Shown here: positions 6,903-13,522 of the stretch, one piece after another
Layout of the letters: every line of letters starts with the position of its first letter
How positions within the stretch are numbered: the first letter of the stretch is position 1
Origin: a bacterium Ga0077546
Lineage (GTDB): Bacteria > Cyanobacteriota > Vampirovibrionia > Obscuribacterales > Obscuribacteraceae
Assembly: GCA_001464165.1 (NCBI GenBank)
Contig: LNEX01000184.1
Span: 1-15,122 of the forward strand
Length of the DNA stretch: 15,122 nt
Direction of reading: 5' to 3'
Translations under genes and position numbers: made by a program
Notes under the pieces: generated by a model
Seen by the model: the letters and a program-made list of their open reading frames with translations, nothing else
The model's database searches: none
Told to the model about the DNA's origin: nothing

Positions 6903-7549
6903 GAATTTGCTGAGCAAAGTAGGTCTTTAAGTGTGGCAGGGTCTTGATTCCAGGCCAATAGGGAATAGGTTTTACCTTGGCTGGTCAGTAAACTTATTTT
7001 TCCAGTGCCCATTTTGAATTGTTTGTCGGCCACACGGCGCTCAAATTCGCCCGCAATTAGTTTGAGAAAATAGCGCAGTCTGCCGTTGCTGCTCACTAGC
7101 AAAACTGTTTGATCTGCGTGTTTGGCTTCTAGCTCGGCTACTATCGACTGCACTTCTGCTGTTACTTCGGCTTCGTTAGATGCCCAGTGACAGCCGTTTG
7201 GCCAAGTGCTAGTGTTGATCCAATTTTTTAGACTGTCACCAAATTTTGCTGAGATTTCATCATCGCTGAGGCCGCTCCAATCGCCATAATCTAGCTCTGT
7301 CAGGCGGTTGTCGATTATGGGCGTGGCAATTGTTGTTTGTTTACTGGCTACAATTTCGGCGAATTTTTTAGTGCGCAGCAGCGGTGCACAGTATATGGCT
7401 GCTAGTTTTGCGCCCTCAAGGGCGGTGGCTGCCCGTTCGGCCTGCTCAAGACCTGACTGAACCAGAGGCAAGTCGTTAGCGCTACCGACCCAGGTAACTT
7501 TGTCGCCGGGGGCGAAAGTATTGCCGTGTCTCGCCAGTATCAGTTTCAT
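6899..7549 (-). CDS. Histidine-phosphatase-fold (phosphoglycerate-mutase-like) protein with altered second His motif
   Basis: This 216-residue protein has the phosphohistidine motif ARHGNT (Arg7, His8, Gly9) at its N-terminus, a second arginine in APLLRT (Arg59), and the acid motif LTELDYGDWSGL (Glu85). All are standard in small histidine phosphatases such as cobalamin ribazole phosphatase or broad-specificity PGM-like enzymes. The second catalytic histidine, normally in VSHGG, is absent: the equivalent segment is LLVSSNGRLRYF (Ser154-Asn155-Gly156). That residue normally helps stabilise the phosphohistidine, so activity may be reduced, altered or replaced. The gene lies 44 bases after kdsB and overlaps the kinase by four bases. 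The substrate is not known. The start codon is an ATG at 7549 with a weak RBS. Confidence 0.88.
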   Translation of the reverse strand: MKLILARHGNTFAPGDKVTWVGSANDLPLVQSGLEQAERAATALEGAKLAAIYCAPLLRTKKFAEIVASKQTTIATPIIDNRLTELDYGDWSGLSDDEISAKFGDSLKNWINTSTWPNGCHWASNEAEVTAEVQSIVAELEAKHADQTVLLVSSNGRLRYFLKLIAGEFERRVADKQFKMGTGKISLLTSQGKTYSLLAWNQDPATLKDLLCSANS

Positions 7550-7593
7550 ATTAGTTTCAAGCTCATTTTAGCCTCAATTACATGTTTTTCTAT

Positions 7594-8391
7594 TTAGTTT
7601 GGGGCCAATTCAAAAAGCTCGCCTTGAGCGGCAATTATCTCTTGCACTCTCGGTACATCGGTGGGGCTGTCAACTGAGCCGTGGGTGCGGCCTTTATAAT
7701 CGACTAGCACTACTCTTATAGGGATGGCGTTCTCGAGGGCACGCAGTTGCTCAAGCCCTTCGATTTTCTCCAGATCACCAGCTGGTAATGATAGGTACTC
7801 TTTCAGAGTGGGATAAGTGTAAGCGTAAAGACCGATATGCCTGAACAGCGGTGGCTCTTGCCCCTCTGGCAGGGTGCGCAAAAAGGGGATGGGAGATTTG
7901 GAGAAGTACATGGCATCTAGGTGTTTATTGAAGACAACCAGGGTTCCGCCCACTATGCCAGCTGCCTTTTGGGCGGCCAGATCTTGATATTCGGCTAGTG
8001 AAATTTTAACTGCCGGGGTCGCAATGCGCACACTCGGGTCAGCTTTCATAGCCTTGATAACATCGCTCAGTATCCAGGGAGGGGTGAGAACAGCGTCTCC
8101 CTGAAGGTTGACGATGATATCGGCTTTGTTATCTAGTTGGCTGACTGCTTCGAAAGTTCGCTCGGTGCCATTGGTGCAGTCGTGGCTTGTGCGCACAACT
8201 TCAGCGCCAAAGCTCTTGGCATGGTCTTCTATGCGGCTGTCATCGGTGGCAATCACGACTCTGTCGGCCAGCGACTGCTTGGCGATGCGCCAGGTGCGCT
8301 CTAGCATGGTTATGCCGCTTATCTTCACCAATGGCTTGCCGGGAAACCTGGAAGAGTCATAGCGTGCCGGAATGACGATTATTGATTTCAA
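7594..8391 (-). CDS. kdsB: 3-deoxy-manno-octulosonate cytidylyltransferase (CMP-KDO synthetase)-type enzyme
   Basis: This 265-residue protein matches the KdsB family: IPARYDSSRFPGKPL at the CTP-binding N-terminus, VVIATDD, CTNGTER, NLQGD, HIGLYAY, LEKIEGLEQLRALEN and the closing SVDSPTDVPRVQEI. KdsB uses CTP to activate KDO for lipid A core assembly, in the cytosol, so its presence argues for an outer membrane with lipopolysaccharide. One oddity is that the conserved QGDEP loop reads QGDAVL. The enzyme could therefore use a related sugar acid, though the other motifs favour KDO. It starts with TTG at 8391, preceded by AAGG about nine bases upstream. It is the first gene of a minus-strand group with a phosphatase-fold protein and a kinase. 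Confidence 0.9.
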   Translation of the reverse strand: MKSIIVIPARYDSSRFPGKPLVKISGITMLERTWRIAKQSLADRVVIATDDSRIEDHAKSFGAEVVRTSHDCTNGTERTFEAVSQLDNKADIIVNLQGDAVLTPPWILSDVIKAMKADPSVRIATPAVKISLAEYQDLAAQKAAGIVGGTLVVFNKHLDAMYFSKSPIPFLRTLPEGQEPPLFRHIGLYAYTYPTLKEYLSLPAGDLEKIEGLEQLRALENAIPIRVVLVDYKGRTHGSVDSPTDVPRVQEIIAAQGELFELAPN

Positions 8392-8406
8392 CTGTTTCTA
8401 CCTTAA

Positions 8407-8435
8407 TTGAGCATTTAATTATACTCGATGATAAT
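8407..8435 (+). promoter_or_regulatory. Sigma-70-type promoter for the unknown gene at 8529
   Basis: TTGAGC (8407-8412) and GATAAT (8430-8435) are separated by 17 bases, matching four and five of six consensus positions. Transcription would start near 8442, leaving an 87-base leader that contains the repeats at 8461-8511. Confidence 0.55.
8418..8423 (-). promoter_or_regulatory. Possible -10 box of the kdsB promoter
   Basis: On the minus strand these bases read TATAAT, the perfect -10 consensus. Transcription would start near 8411, about 20 bases before the TTG start of kdsB. No convincing -35 box is present at 8440-8447. It overlaps the divergent plus-strand promoter, so the two may compete. 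Confidence 0.4.
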
Positions 8436-8460
8436 TATCGGCCTCAGTGGGGCAAAATGT

Positions 8461-8511
8461 TTGGGTGCACATTGTGTGTTTGTGTGCATATTATGTGATT
8501 GGGTGCACACA
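8461..8511. repeat. Direct and inverted repeats in the leader of the 8529 gene
   Basis: TTGGGTGCACA occurs twice (8461-8471 and 8499-8509). TGTGTGCA at 8481-8488 is the exact reverse complement of TGCACACA at 8504-8511, with a 15-base spacer. A near-CRP site, TGTGATTGGGTGCACA (nine of ten half-site bases), spans 8494-8509. The elements sit between the likely transcription start and the RBS, as expected for an operator or a leader RNA hairpin. The stretch is rich in TG/CA, so some matches may be chance. Confidence 0.5.
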
Positions 8512-8528
8512 TCTATTGAGGAATGCTC

Positions 8529-9068
8529 ATGGACCATAGCTGCGATTGTTGCGACCGCAAGACCATGAATGCTCAGATTAGAGAAACTCTTATCGCCTGC
8601 GAGAATGAAGTTATAGACGGGGCGCGTAAGGTGGTTAAAGGTGCTTCCGATCCTTTTTCGGGTGTAATCAAATTTTTAGAAGGGCGCCCAGAAGGGGCTT
8701 CTTTGCATGGCTACCTTGTTAATCGAGTGTTGATGGAGACTTTTGGCTCGAAAGATGAAATTCCGGGATTAATCCGCGCCATTGCCTCCCATGTGCGTGA
8801 AGTTATTCGGCAATCGAATGTCATCAGTATTATCAATGAGCACCCGACTGCAGAGCGCTGGGGCAGTTTCATTATTAAGCAGAAAGAGAAAATTAGATTT
8901 GAAGTGGGCCACGAGAAGGGTTGTTTGGTCTTAAAGAATATTGCTGGCTTGGTAGGCAGTGAGCATGGAGTAGAGTGCCCTCTTGAGAAAATTTTAGTGC
9001 AGAATGGTAAGCTCGTAGTGACCCTTAACATGGGCTTCCTTCATCCGCAGAAGGTGTTAGATCTCTAA
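8529..9068 (+). CDS. Hypothetical cytosolic protein with N-terminal Cys cluster
   Basis: I do not recognise this 179-residue protein. It starts MDHSCDCCDRKT, a tight Cys/His cluster that could bind a metal. It then has a largely helical, charged body with no signal peptide or membrane segment, and ends in a beta-rich portion (RFEVGHEKGCLVLKNIAGLVG, NGKLVVTLNMGFLHPQKVLDL). The ATG at 8529 was chosen because GAGGA (8518-8522) sits exactly six bases before it; the in-frame ATG at 8523 directly abuts that RBS. The gene has its own promoter and a repeat-rich leader, and is followed after 16 bases by the phosphodiesterase gene, so the two are probably an operon. Confidence 0.8.
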   Translation: MDHSCDCCDRKTMNAQIRETLIACENEVIDGARKVVKGASDPFSGVIKFLEGRPEGASLHGYLVNRVLMETFGSKDEIPGLIRAIASHVREVIRQSNVISIINEHPTAERWGSFIIKQKEKIRFEVGHEKGCLVLKNIAGLVGSEHGVECPLEKILVQNGKLVVTLNMGFLHPQKVLDL

Positions 9069-9084
9069 AGTTGAAGACATTAAG

Positions 9085-9810
9085 GTGTTTGCCCACAGAG
9101 GCGGCCGAGAATGGGCGCCGGAGAACACGTTTGCTGCATTTAAGAACTGCTTAGAATTAGGAGTAGATGGTATTGAGCTTGATGTTCAACGCTGTGGTAG
9201 TGGCGAACTGATAGTTATTCACGACCAAGATTTAGGTCGCACCACTAATGGTGTCGGCCTGGTTGGTGACATCACCTACGATGAAATACATAGATTAAGC
9301 GCTGGTCTCTGGTTCGATATAGGCTATAGAGAAGAAAAAGTGCCGCTGCTATCTGAAGTTTTAGATATGGTGGCCGGAAAGTTGCTGCTCAATATCGAGA
9401 TCAAGAATGCGCCAACGGCTTATGTCGATATCGAAGAAGAGCTATTGGCAATGCTCTCTGATTACAATCATAATGACAAAGTAATTGTTAGTTCGTTCGA
9501 CCACTATGTTTTGCAGCGTTTGCGCAAGCTCAATTCGGATGTTCAATTGGCTATGCTGGCCGATGCTATCTTAATTGACATGCCAAAATATGCTCTTGAT
9601 TTGGGTGTCAATTATTTGCATTTGTGTTTTGGTTCTTGCCGCGCAGAGATTGTAGAAGAGGCTCATCAGGCCGGTCTTAAGGTAACGGGGTGGACGGCTA
9701 ATGGCCGGCGGGCTTGGCTCGATGCCATGCCGAGCTTATGGTTCTACTGGGCCGTGCCATGTTGCTTGAATAATTATTTATTTTGCCTATTTCGGCTGTA
9801 TCTTATCTAG
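9085..9810 (+). CDS. Glycerophosphodiester phosphodiesterase, C-terminus probably frameshifted
   Basis: GDPD-family enzymes hydrolyse glycerophosphodiesters from phospholipid turnover to glycerol 3-phosphate and an alcohol. The TIM-barrel motifs are present: AHRGGREWAPENT (His4, Arg5, Glu13), GIELDVQ (Glu31, Asp33), VIHDQDLGRTTNG (His46), LLNIEIKN, VSSFD and VTGWTAN. No signal peptide is seen, so it is probably cytosolic. The start is a GTG at 9085, 16 bases after the previous gene and without a clear RBS. The last part is abnormal. After WLDAM (about 9730) the frame reads WFYWAVPCCLNNYLFCLFRLYLI instead of the family's GVDG-I-TDRP ending. Another frame reads GRAMLLE and stops at TAA 9771-9773, just before the convergent gene. 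The true end is therefore probably 9773, with one base or more lost near 9730-9750. Confidence 0.85.
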   Translation: MFAHRGGREWAPENTFAAFKNCLELGVDGIELDVQRCGSGELIVIHDQDLGRTTNGVGLVGDITYDEIHRLSAGLWFDIGYREEKVPLLSEVLDMVAGKLLLNIEIKNAPTAYVDIEEELLAMLSDYNHNDKVIVSSFDHYVLQRLRKLNSDVQLAMLADAILIDMPKYALDLGVNYLHLCFGSCRAEIVEEAHQAGLKVTGWTANGRRAWLDAMPSLWFYWAVPCCLNNYLFCLFRLYLI

Positions 9811-10544
9811 GCCCTTTTGCGCTAGCTGCTTTAAGCGCAGAGGAGCCAGCCTGTCGTCTAAGACGCGGCGGTAATGCTCTATGGCCTCGGGGTTGCGGCG
9901 CAGCATCACTGCTGAAACAGCCATTAGATATTGCAATTCAATGGCGGCAGGATTGCGCTCGTACATGGTTTTTAGCTGATTGAGAGCGGCTTCGTAGCGG
10001 CCTTCGCGAATATCTACCAGAGTTGTCCTAATGGGGCTGTCAGCGACAACGGTGAAAAAACTAGCTTCGTTTCTGTTGGCTGCTGATTTGTCTGTTGAAT
10101 CGCGGCCTAAAAGGCCGGGCTTTTGCGGGTCAGCATTAGGATCTGCTGTACCTGCTGTATCTGCTGTACCTGCTGTACCTGCGGTGCCTTCTTCTTTGCA
10201 CCAGGGGTATCGCCTATGCCGTCAGATGTGTTTGTCGGGTTTGTGTTGGGGTCTTGCGGGGCGGCATCGGCAGAGCCCGGCGCGGATGAAGAAGCCGAAG
10301 TATTTAGCTCGGGAAAATCGCCCATCCGGGATGAATTGGGATCGTCAGGGCGGCCTAGGCCTTCAAAGGGGTTGCCACCACCTATCGCGTCGGGGCGAGG
10401 GGGGAGAATGCTCTGGGCCTGCGCAGGGTGGGTTGTTAGCACGAGAACTGATAGAGACATAGAGAAAGATGCGGATGAAAATAGGCTCAGCAAGCTAGCG
10501 AATTGGCTTACGTTGATGGTTGCTCTCTTTGTGCTTATGTTCAT
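9787..10544 (-). pseudogene. Secreted TPR-like protein split by a frameshift near a 9-base tandem repeat
   Basis: The 5' half (10544 to about 10190) begins with ATG and a signal peptide (SLSVLVLTTHPAQAQ), followed by a Pro/Asn/Ser-rich linker (GNPFEGLGRPDDPNSS, DPNTNPTNTSDG). Its frame ends at 10107 in a Gln-rich tail. One frame over, an open frame runs from 10221 to a TAG at 9787. It reads GTAGTAGTADTAGTADPNADPQKPG, then two TPR-like units (VDIREGRYEAALNQLKTMYERNP; AVMLRRNPEAIEHYRRVLDDR), ending GLDKIQPK. The second frame has no usable start codon, so the two halves look like one gene of about 250 residues needing a -1 shift between 10110 and 10221. The shift is probably at the AAGAAGAAGG run at 10188-10197 or the repeat. 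It lies 10 bases downstream of the membrane protein gene in the same unit. Causes could be mutation, consensus error or programmed shift. Confidence 0.7.
10143..10187. repeat. Tandem 9-base repeat, about five units
   Basis: CTGCTGTAC is repeated in tandem (10143, 10152 with a final T, 10161, 10170), followed by a diverged unit CTGCGGTGC at 10179. It lies inside the split TPR-like gene. In one minus-strand frame it encodes Val-Gln-Gln units, in the other Gly/Asp-Thr-Ala units. Because the unit is a multiple of three, copy-number change alone cannot explain the frame shift. Confidence 0.85.
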
Positions 10545-10554
10545 AACAACTGAC

Positions 10555-10977
10555 CTAGCGGGTATTGCTGCGTACCAGTTTAGAAACGCCGGGTATTTCT
10601 AGATATTTGCCCCGCATTGACTGAACAACACCAGCTATGACAGCTAGAAGATAAATTAACTGAACCCCTTGCATGACGAGGCCTAAGCCGGTGCCTATGG
10701 CACCGCTGGCGCCGGCAGCTCCTGGTCCAAAGAGGCCTAGTATGCCGCCTAACGTGTTACCGAGTGCGCTGCCCGTCCAGGCTATGAAAGTGTTGAAAAT
10801 AGAAAGCAAGATTGCTTGGACAAAGTGAAAGCGGAAAAACATATTCTTGCTGTAGCGGCCATTGGCAATCACGTATATGAGTCCGGCAATGCCGTAGGTT
10901 AGGTAGCTGGCTGCTGACATCACCTTCATTGTCATGTCTGAATTTTGTTGAAGCTTGGGTTGAAACTTGGCTGGCAT
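10555..10977 (-). CDS. Small multi-pass membrane protein (Tic20/DUF4870-like character)
   Basis: This protein of about 140 residues has three predicted membrane segments: AASYLTYGIAGLIYVIANG, FHFVQAILLSIFNTFIAWTG and VQLIYLLAVIAGVVQSMRG. Between the second and third is a Gly/Ala-rich loop (GNTLGGILGLFGPGAAGASGAIGTG). The segment NMFFRFHFVQAILL, a polar-aromatic stretch entering a helix with FHxxQA, recalls small Tic20/DUF4870-type membrane proteins; this is a resemblance, not an assignment. I chose the ATG at 10977 because GGTGGAG lies eight bases upstream; an in-frame ATG at 11046 would add a basic 23-residue extension without an RBS. It is the first gene of a minus-strand pair with the secreted TPR-like gene, ten bases downstream. 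Confidence 0.75.
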   Translation of the reverse strand: MPAKFQPKLQQNSDMTMKVMSAASYLTYGIAGLIYVIANGRYSKNMFFRFHFVQAILLSIFNTFIAWTGSALGNTLGGILGLFGPGAAGASGAIGTGLGLVMQGVQLIYLLAVIAGVVQSMRGKYLEIPGVSKLVRSNTR

Positions 10978-11124
10978 CTGTTTGGCTCCACCTGTACCTT
11001 TGTACTTTATGCATGTTTTTTGCGCTCTCTTAGCGCGCTTTTTCATTTTACAGTGTAATTATCAACCCTACTGAGGTGAAAGATCGCCTAAACTGATTGA
11101 CTGGCTGGATTAAGGGAACATTTA

Positions 11125-12822
11125 ATGGCAGATATGTCTGACCATGAACAATACCAACGAATAATCGACTTGCTTTCGGCTTTTGAGCTGGAGGACGTCA
11201 TGGAACGCGTTGGTAACCTGCTCATATCGGTCAGTGGCGCCCAGTCGGCTGCGATTATGATGTGGGACGCTGACCTTGATACATTTGCCGACCGCGCTTA
11301 TGTGGGCGATAAGCAGAAAGATTTGCGGGCCTTGACCGATGCGTTTGTCGAGGCCTATGACTGTGAAGGCTTCGATGCTGGTGATGTAGAGCTAAAAGTT
11401 GAAGACCTTCTAGAAAACGAAGTTATAACTTTGCCTGCTTCGCTTTTGAAAAATCTTGGCGATGTTTATCTTTTGACGGCTATCAATCAGGGCGTGCGCA
11501 GGGCCTTTGTCCTCTTTACTGGTGCTGAGCTGCCTGCAGTGAATGTTGTTGAAGAAGCAATTGCCCCATACCCTGTGGCATTGGCACTGGCACGCGGCTG
11601 GGAAAGCAAAGAATTGCAGCGCGAGAATGAGCGCTTGCGCAGTCAATATGAAGAAATCGAAGACAAGACCAGCAATATGGAAGAGCAGACCCGCAAACTC
11701 ATCCATGACATTACCGCTCGTGATGCTATTCGCATGAAGCACCTTGAGCGTGAGCGCTTAGTTTACTGGATTAGTAATGCCGTTCGTAGTTCAGTGCACA
11801 TCAAAGAAGTGCTTGATACCACCGTAGAAAAAATAGGTGCTACTTTTGGCGTTAGCCGCTGCTTGCTGCTTCGGCCTCACGATAGGCTGACCGAGCTTGA
11901 TGTCTTTGAGTATACTCAGCTCAATGTTGCTTCGGTGAAAGAGATGTTTCACAGCGACCTCGGTCGCGACTTTACCATTAAGGCCTTAAGCAAAGAAACT
12001 CCTGAAAACATTGAAGACCCCGAACACGATGACCGTATTACATATGATCGGGGATTTTTGAAAGAAATGTCTTTGCGCAGCGGTTTGATTGTACCGCTAG
12101 TGATGCGCGATCAAGTTCTTGGTGCGCTGTTCTTGCAAGACACCACGGTCAGTCGCGACTGGAGCATTGATGACATCTCTTTGATTGGCTCTCTTGCTGA
12201 TAATCTTTCGGTAGCCATTGAAAATGCTGAGTTGCATCAAGAGCGCGAACGGCAGGCTGTCATGGACGGTCTTACTGGGGTCTTCAATCGTCGTGCCTTC
12301 ACTGAAGCATTACATAAAGAGTTTGAGCGTGCCCGGCGCTATGAGCATACTTTGTCACTGATTATCATCGACCTCGATTTTCTCAAGAAAATCAACGACA
12401 ATTTTGGTCACATGGCCGGTGATGAAGCCATTCGCGCCATTGGCCAGGTGCTGCGTCAATCATCGAGATCGATTGACTTTTGTGCTCGCTATGGTGGTGA
12501 AGAGTTTTGTTTGCTTTTGCCTAATACCGAAATTGATATGGCCGAGCAGTTGGCTGAACGTTTGCGGCGCTTAATCAATGAAATTGCTGTCGAGGGATAT
12601 GGCAATATCTCTGCTAGTTTAGGAGTGGCAAGTTTCCCGCTGCATTGTGATTCAGCTGATGATCTCTTCCATAAAGCTGATGAAGCTCTTTATTGCGCCA
12701 AGCAGGGTGGTCGCAATTGCGTCAAAGTATCTACAGGGCAGGGCTCTGGCCACAATTCAAGCGCCGCAGGGGCAGAGCCTGAAAACACACCTGATAACAC
12801 TGCTGAGACTGTCACAAATTAA
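11125..12822 (+). CDS. Diguanylate cyclase with GAF sensor and GGDEF domain
   Basis: This 565-residue cytosolic protein makes cyclic di-GMP from two GTP. The N-terminus (about 10-150) looks like a divergent GAF-like sensory region. A coiled coil (about 160-215, ELQRENERLRSQYEEIEDK) leads to a second, clearer GAF domain (about 215-370, ending GLIVPLVMRDQVLGALFLQD and LADNLSVAIENAELH). The GGDEF domain follows (about 378-535): MDGLTGVFNRRAF, IIIDLDFLKKINDNFGH, and the active site GGEEF at 457-461. The allosteric I-site RxxD (RSID, 448-451) lies exactly five residues before GGEEF, so product inhibition is expected. A Ser/Thr/Asn-rich tail of about 30 residues ends the protein. AAGGGA seven bases before the ATG is a good RBS. 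No transmembrane segment is seen, so the signal is probably a cytosolic ligand. The zinc-ribbon gene follows 32 bases downstream. Confidence 0.95.
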   Translation: MADMSDHEQYQRIIDLLSAFELEDVMERVGNLLISVSGAQSAAIMMWDADLDTFADRAYVGDKQKDLRALTDAFVEAYDCEGFDAGDVELKVEDLLENEVITLPASLLKNLGDVYLLTAINQGVRRAFVLFTGAELPAVNVVEEAIAPYPVALALARGWESKELQRENERLRSQYEEIEDKTSNMEEQTRKLIHDITARDAIRMKHLERERLVYWISNAVRSSVHIKEVLDTTVEKIGATFGVSRCLLLRPHDRLTELDVFEYTQLNVASVKEMFHSDLGRDFTIKALSKETPENIEDPEHDDRITYDRGFLKEMSLRSGLIVPLVMRDQVLGALFLQDTTVSRDWSIDDISLIGSLADNLSVAIENAELHQERERQAVMDGLTGVFNRRAFTEALHKEFERARRYEHTLSLIIIDLDFLKKINDNFGHMAGDEAIRAIGQVLRQSSRSIDFCARYGGEEFCLLLPNTEIDMAEQLAERLRRLINEIAVEGYGNISASLGVASFPLHCDSADDLFHKADEALYCAKQGGRNCVKVSTGQGSGHNSSAAGAEPENTPDNTAETVTN

Positions 12823-12854
12823 GTGTTAAAGCAAAATATAGTCAGATTCGCTTT

Positions 12855-13400
12855 TTGCCGACCACTGTGAGCATCATCGATAATGTCATCAACACTGTTA
12901 CCAAAGAGGTAAACAAAGTTCAGTCGCGGGCCCAAGAAGGTATTCAGGCATTCAATTTAGCTAATCAGATCAAAGAGTTGGAGCGAAAAAAACACGCCAA
13001 GATGGCTGAGATTGGACGGCTCGTTTTTGATAAACATCAGAACAATAAAGATGTCAGCGATGATCTCTTGAAAGAGCGCTGCAGTGAAATTTCAGCGGTA
13101 GATCATGAAATCTCGGTATTACAGTCTGAGCTAGATCAGATCAAGATTAACCATGATCCTGATGCCACCCCGTCACAGAAGGCTGAAGCTAAAGCAGGTT
13201 ACAGCACCTCGGCTGGTTTCCATTGTCATAGCTGTGGAGCACCCGCTAATCGCGAGAAGGCATTCTGTCCCGCTTGCGGTGAGTCTTTGAAGTCGACTGA
13301 TGATACCGAAAAAGAGAGCAAAAAAGCTAGTTCCGGTTCAAGCGAAGTTGAAGTGGAAGTGGAGCCCGATAGCGATCCGCCCCATACGCCTACGGTTTAG
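12855..13400 (+). CDS. Coiled-coil zinc-ribbon protein of unknown function
   Basis: This 181-residue protein has a helical, charged coiled-coil region (about 15-100, LANQIKELERKKHAKMAEIGRLVFDKHQ ... EISAVDHEISVLQSELDQIK). A zinc ribbon with two CxxC knuckles follows (CHSC ... CPAC, about 123-140), and then an acidic, Ser-rich disordered tail (EVEVEVEPDSDPPHTP). This layout is common in small bacterial zinc-ribbon proteins of unknown role, some with a link to membranes or signalling. No signal peptide or membrane helix is visible. The start is uncertain: TTG at 12855 or GTG at 12867, neither with a good RBS. It lies 32 bases after the diguanylate cyclase gene and could be part of the same transcript, so a link to c-di-GMP signalling is possible but unproven. 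Confidence 0.78.
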   Translation: MPTTVSIIDNVINTVTKEVNKVQSRAQEGIQAFNLANQIKELERKKHAKMAEIGRLVFDKHQNNKDVSDDLLKERCSEISAVDHEISVLQSELDQIKINHDPDATPSQKAEAKAGYSTSAGFHCHSCGAPANREKAFCPACGESLKSTDDTEKESKKASSGSSEVEVEVEPDSDPPHTPTV

Positions 13401-13444
13401 TTTCGATTCTAACTTTCAGCTTTATCGGCGGTTGCTTTATAACC

Positions 13445-13478
13445 AGAATATTCTAATAAAAGAAATTGAACTTTTATT
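13445..13478. promoter_or_regulatory. Palindrome and AT-rich inverted repeat ahead of the TolC-family gene
   Basis: AGAATATTCT at 13445-13454 is a perfect 10-base palindrome. Directly next to it, AATAAAAG (13455-13462) and CTTTTATT (13471-13478) form an 8-bp inverted repeat with an 8-base loop. They lie in the 122-base gap between the zinc-ribbon gene and the outer-membrane protein gene. They could be an operator or a weak terminator of the upstream unit. No standard -35/-10 pair with correct spacing is obvious. Confidence 0.4.
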
Positions 13479-13522
13479 CCTTCCAAAGCGTCCAATACTA
13501 TAAGGACAGCACTTAGGAAGTC

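Noticed and set aside
6291..6917. Zeta-type toxin of a toxin-antitoxin pair
   Set aside because: Only the general kinase group motifs fit; there is no small antitoxin gene next to it, and it is translationally coupled to a phosphatase-fold gene instead.
10143..10187. CRISPR-like or phase-variable repeat array
   Set aside because: The units are 9 bases, directly tandem with no spacers, and lie within a coding region; a multiple of three cannot switch the frame by unit gain or loss.
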